NCBI RefSeq assembly: GCF_900496995.4
Contig: NC_044008.1
Coordinates: forward strand, 13,463,276 to 13,527,275
DNA from: Aquila chrysaetos chrysaetos
Taxonomy: Eukaryota; Chordata; Aves; Accipitriformes; Accipitridae
Length of the DNA stretch: 64,000 bases
Direction of reading: 5' to 3'
Shown: positions 61,150-64,000 of the stretch, piece after piece
Position numbering within the stretch: position 1 is the stretch's first letter
Layout of the letters: every line of letters begins with the position of its first letter
Translations under genes and position numbers: made by a program
The notes under the pieces: model-generated
Database searches by the model: none
Told to the model about the DNA's origin: nothing
The model's input: only the letters and a program-made list of their open reading frames with translations

Positions 61150-64000
61150 AGGCTGTACTTTAGGGAACTTGGATAACAGCACGCAATTGCTAAACACAAT
61201 CAAAACTTTTTAATAACTAACCAAACATTCAAAAAGCTTAAAAGGAGCAAGTTCTATCGAACGCAAAATTCAGTAGCTTTCAGTAGAAACAGAACTGAAG
61301 AGACACATAGCTCCAATATAAAGAACTCTTTCCAGAACACAGGAAAATAACACAGTATATGGAAATAGACACTGTATAAATCTTTAATGATAAGAAAAAG
61401 AAACACTAACCCATTATTTCAGGTTTTCTTTAAAGAAAAATATTTTCAACAATTCCCCTCAAATACTAGAAGAACAAATATTTTCCAGCAGGATTTCACA
61501 AATTAGAAAAGGAGTAAACAGCAAAAACCTCTCTGCAAAAGAAACTTTTAAGAGCTAAACAAGGAGGACAGCAAAGAGAAGATAATATTAAAAGGGGCTA
61601 AAAGACAACTGGAATGAAAAGCTGTGTCCAGAATTTTAAGAAATGAGGACAACCACTCATTTGAAAAGTCACAACACAAACATGAACTATCATTACTGTT
61701 GCATTTCTTCCTCCAAAATACTTAACGTTATTCTTTAGACTACCTGAATATCCAGTGTCCATCACAGTTAACATAGACAACATGGAATAAGCTACTTCAG
61801 ACTGGGAAAAACAACCAACAAAAATTATTTCTCTGAAGACGCAAACTGCCTGCTGTTATGGAATGGGGTTGATTGTACAGTCCCGCACTCATCCTTGAGC
61901 TACCGCTGGTATAGTAAACTAATATAATTTGCTAACTAAGCAATAAAACTAATCGCTCAGGAGTACGTTAAGTTTTCTGGTGGATTAATGAAACAAACTG
62001 GCTCACCAGTTTGAGAAGCACCACAGCTTGGCACAAGAACATGCAACTGGGAGGAATGAAGCAAGGAGGACACTCTCTTTTAGCAGCAACAGGTACTAGA
62101 TGGGCTCTGACAATTTGTCTAACTGCACTCTGAGCGGCGTAAAATACAACTGACTTTTCCTGAACTAAATAGGCTTAATGATGAGTATCCTCACATACCC
62201 TACAGTAGGAAGGCAGTAAGTTAAAAAGAAACAAAGCTTTAGTAAATCAGTAAGAACTCAAAAACACAAAACAGATTCTTCAAAGCTGGAAAAGGATAAA
62301 CTCTTAAGATAAGGATCTTATAAGAAATAGGTGTCAAGAGAAGCAAGACAGAGAAGACTTACAGACCATTTAGCCTAGTTTCAATTTGCAGAAAAAACAG
62401 TTAGCTGGATACTCCTGTCTTAACCACCTAGAAAATAAGATGGTAAAAGCTAATAAATACGGACGTGTAAAAAAACCCCAATTAAGTCAAACTAACCTTT
62501 CTTTCTATGACAGCATATACTTTTCCAGAGGACCAGTACATACCTTGAAATTTGATATTTGCATTATGCTCTTAAAACTGCTACAGAAACATGGTCTAGT
62601 AACAGCAAACAGTGGGCATTTTTAATTTGTCTGTGTTCACATAACTACCAATACGAAAGGACGAATTTTGTGGCACACAGCAAGGATCTTTCCTTTGAAC
62701 ACAATGTATGCTTATGAAACCTGCACATAACACAAAGCTGCAAGCCTACTACAGGAAAGGATCAAAATTAGCAAGATCTTTGATAAAGTGGAAAAGAGAT
62801 CTGAATACACAGGATATAATTCAATTTGAATAAAAGCAAAGAACTACACTCCGATACATATAATTAACTGCATAAAAATGAAAAGGGGAGTGACTCATTT
62901 AGCAGGACCTGCTGCTACAGCAGATCACAAACTGCTCTGAAAAAGGCAGGAATAGATAAAGAGCAATAATTTGCAGGACACTTAAGGCAATCTTCTCATA
63001 CTCCTTGACGACAATACACAAGGCAGACATTGTCCATTTTCAGTACTGTATTTTAAGAGAAATAAGGATGACTGAAGAGAACGTAAGGGGAGAGCAGCAA
63101 GACCAATAAGGATATAACATGTAATGGTAGACTGAAATAACTCAAATTACTTAATCTGGGGGGGTGGGGGGGTGGAGCGGAAAAGAGCTGTTAAGCAATC
63201 TTGAAATACAGAGAACACTAAAAGAAAAGCAGAAACTGTTTGCCTTGTCCACTAAAGATCAGAATAAAAGGACTGGCAGGAGGATTAAGATAAGAGGACA
63301 AACAAGAAAAAAACATTTTTCAACAGATTTCTTTGAGAAGCATGGAATCACCTAGAGATCTCCAGCAAACACATCAGACAAGCATTTGCCAGATATGTCT
63401 TAAAAATAGTCAATATTGTCTTGAAGCACAGGAATTGTTGGGTATTGCTCAGCATTTTTTTTTCACCTGTACGAAGAAGCTGCCACTGGGACAAGACCGA
63501 AGCACAGTAAAAATCAATCTGCTAAGCATTGTTATGGTTAAACACCAAGTGTACACTTCAGGGTTTCAGCAAGGCAGTAAAAATTTACACTTGCCCAGCA
63601 TGAAGACACAGTAATGGGTTCAAAACATTAAGGGTATTTGCCTCAACAGCACTAAATAGTTTAACTGATGTAAATAATAACCTTTTGCCACCTATTCGCT
63701 GCTTACATTCTTTGAAATCCTGGTAACAGCCTGACAAGTAAGATTCATAGCTATCAGGTAACTGATGCAGCTGTTGCCATCTACACAATGGAGCCCAGGG
63801 ATGCACCTGAAGCAGACAATTTTCCACCACCAGAAAGAGTGACTTACTGGCTACAAGGATAGCCACACTAATTCCATTTTGCCCAATTATAGAAACAGTC
63901 TGGCTAAGCCTTACAGACAGTTCACAGAAATAGAGCTGTTCCACTAACCTAAAAAATTTTAAGAATTAAGGTGTACTTAAACACAGGCCCAAGCTAGGTG

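Larger units (their letters stand above)
54982..64000 (-). other. RSBN1L: RSBN1L intron (continues past window edge)
   Basis: At least 9 kb with no recognised RSBN1L exon. It holds a CR1 3' piece (56,750-57,016), a diverged LTR (57,542-58,115), an A27 run (56,187-56,213), a T21 run (60,280-60,300) and a G12 run (61,138-61,149). Two exon-like minus-strand segments (60,660-60,815 and 63,707-63,806) are discussed under findings and are not called as genes. Confidence 0.65.

Noticed and set aside
54982..64000. Search for the next upstream RSBN1L exon
   Set aside because: I looked on the minus strand for the family's conserved segment expected just before VKRTYSHG and did not find it; it probably lies past the right edge.
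1..64000. CRISPR arrays, operons, prophage, tRNA/rRNA genes or other microbial systems
   Set aside because: The window is vertebrate intronic and intergenic DNA. I saw no spaced repeat arrays, cloverleaf genes or ribosomal sequence, though small RNAs inside introns could be missed by eye.

Overview
The window is nuclear vertebrate DNA, almost certainly from a bird. It has AT-rich introns, canonical GT-AG splice sites, a single strong CpG island, 3'-anchored CR1 LINE fragments in both orientations, and an ERVL-type LTR of the kind common in neoavian genomes. There is no bacterial, phage or CRISPR content. The species cannot be fixed from the sequence alone.

Three genes can be read. They form a block that I recall, from general knowledge, as neighbouring in the same relative order and strands in human 7q11 (RSBN1L - TMEM60 - PHTF2); here it appears inverted. 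(1) PHTF2, minus strand, occupies about 1-30,100. Only its 5' end is in the window: a probable non-coding first exon in the CpG island, the start-codon exon at 13,589-13,665 (15 codons) and the next coding exon at 387-443 (19 codons). The rest lies beyond the left edge. (2) TMEM60, plus strand, runs from the same CpG island to about 35,172. Its whole coding sequence sits in the second exon (34,547-34,951). (3) RSBN1L, minus strand, enters from the right edge. Five consecutive 3' exons are readable (54,981 down to 44,943) with matching splice phases. They encode the C-terminal 404 residues, including a JmjC-like fold, and a 3'UTR ends near 44,480. TMEM60 and RSBN1L are tail-to-tail across about 9.3 kb of non-coding DNA.

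The CpG island (about 29,150-31,130) looks like a divergent PHTF2/TMEM60 promoter. It holds two CCAAT boxes pointing away from each other, separated by a G-run. The remaining sequence is intronic or intergenic. It carries six CR1-type fragments (one about 1.9 kb with a decayed reverse-transcriptase region, one much older and L3-like), two related LTRs in opposite orientation (one with a perfect 5-bp target duplication), a 55-bp tandem duplication, a small intronic GC-rich patch, an unclassified GC-rich block at 51.4-51.86 kb, and many poly-G/C, poly-A/T and AT tracts.

I found no new multi-gene system. The most useful second-look items are the minimal uORF in front of PHTF2, the pyrimidine-run splice acceptors of TMEM60 and RSBN1L, the intronic CpG patch, the candidate cryptic exons in the RSBN1L intron, and the unclassified GC-rich block.
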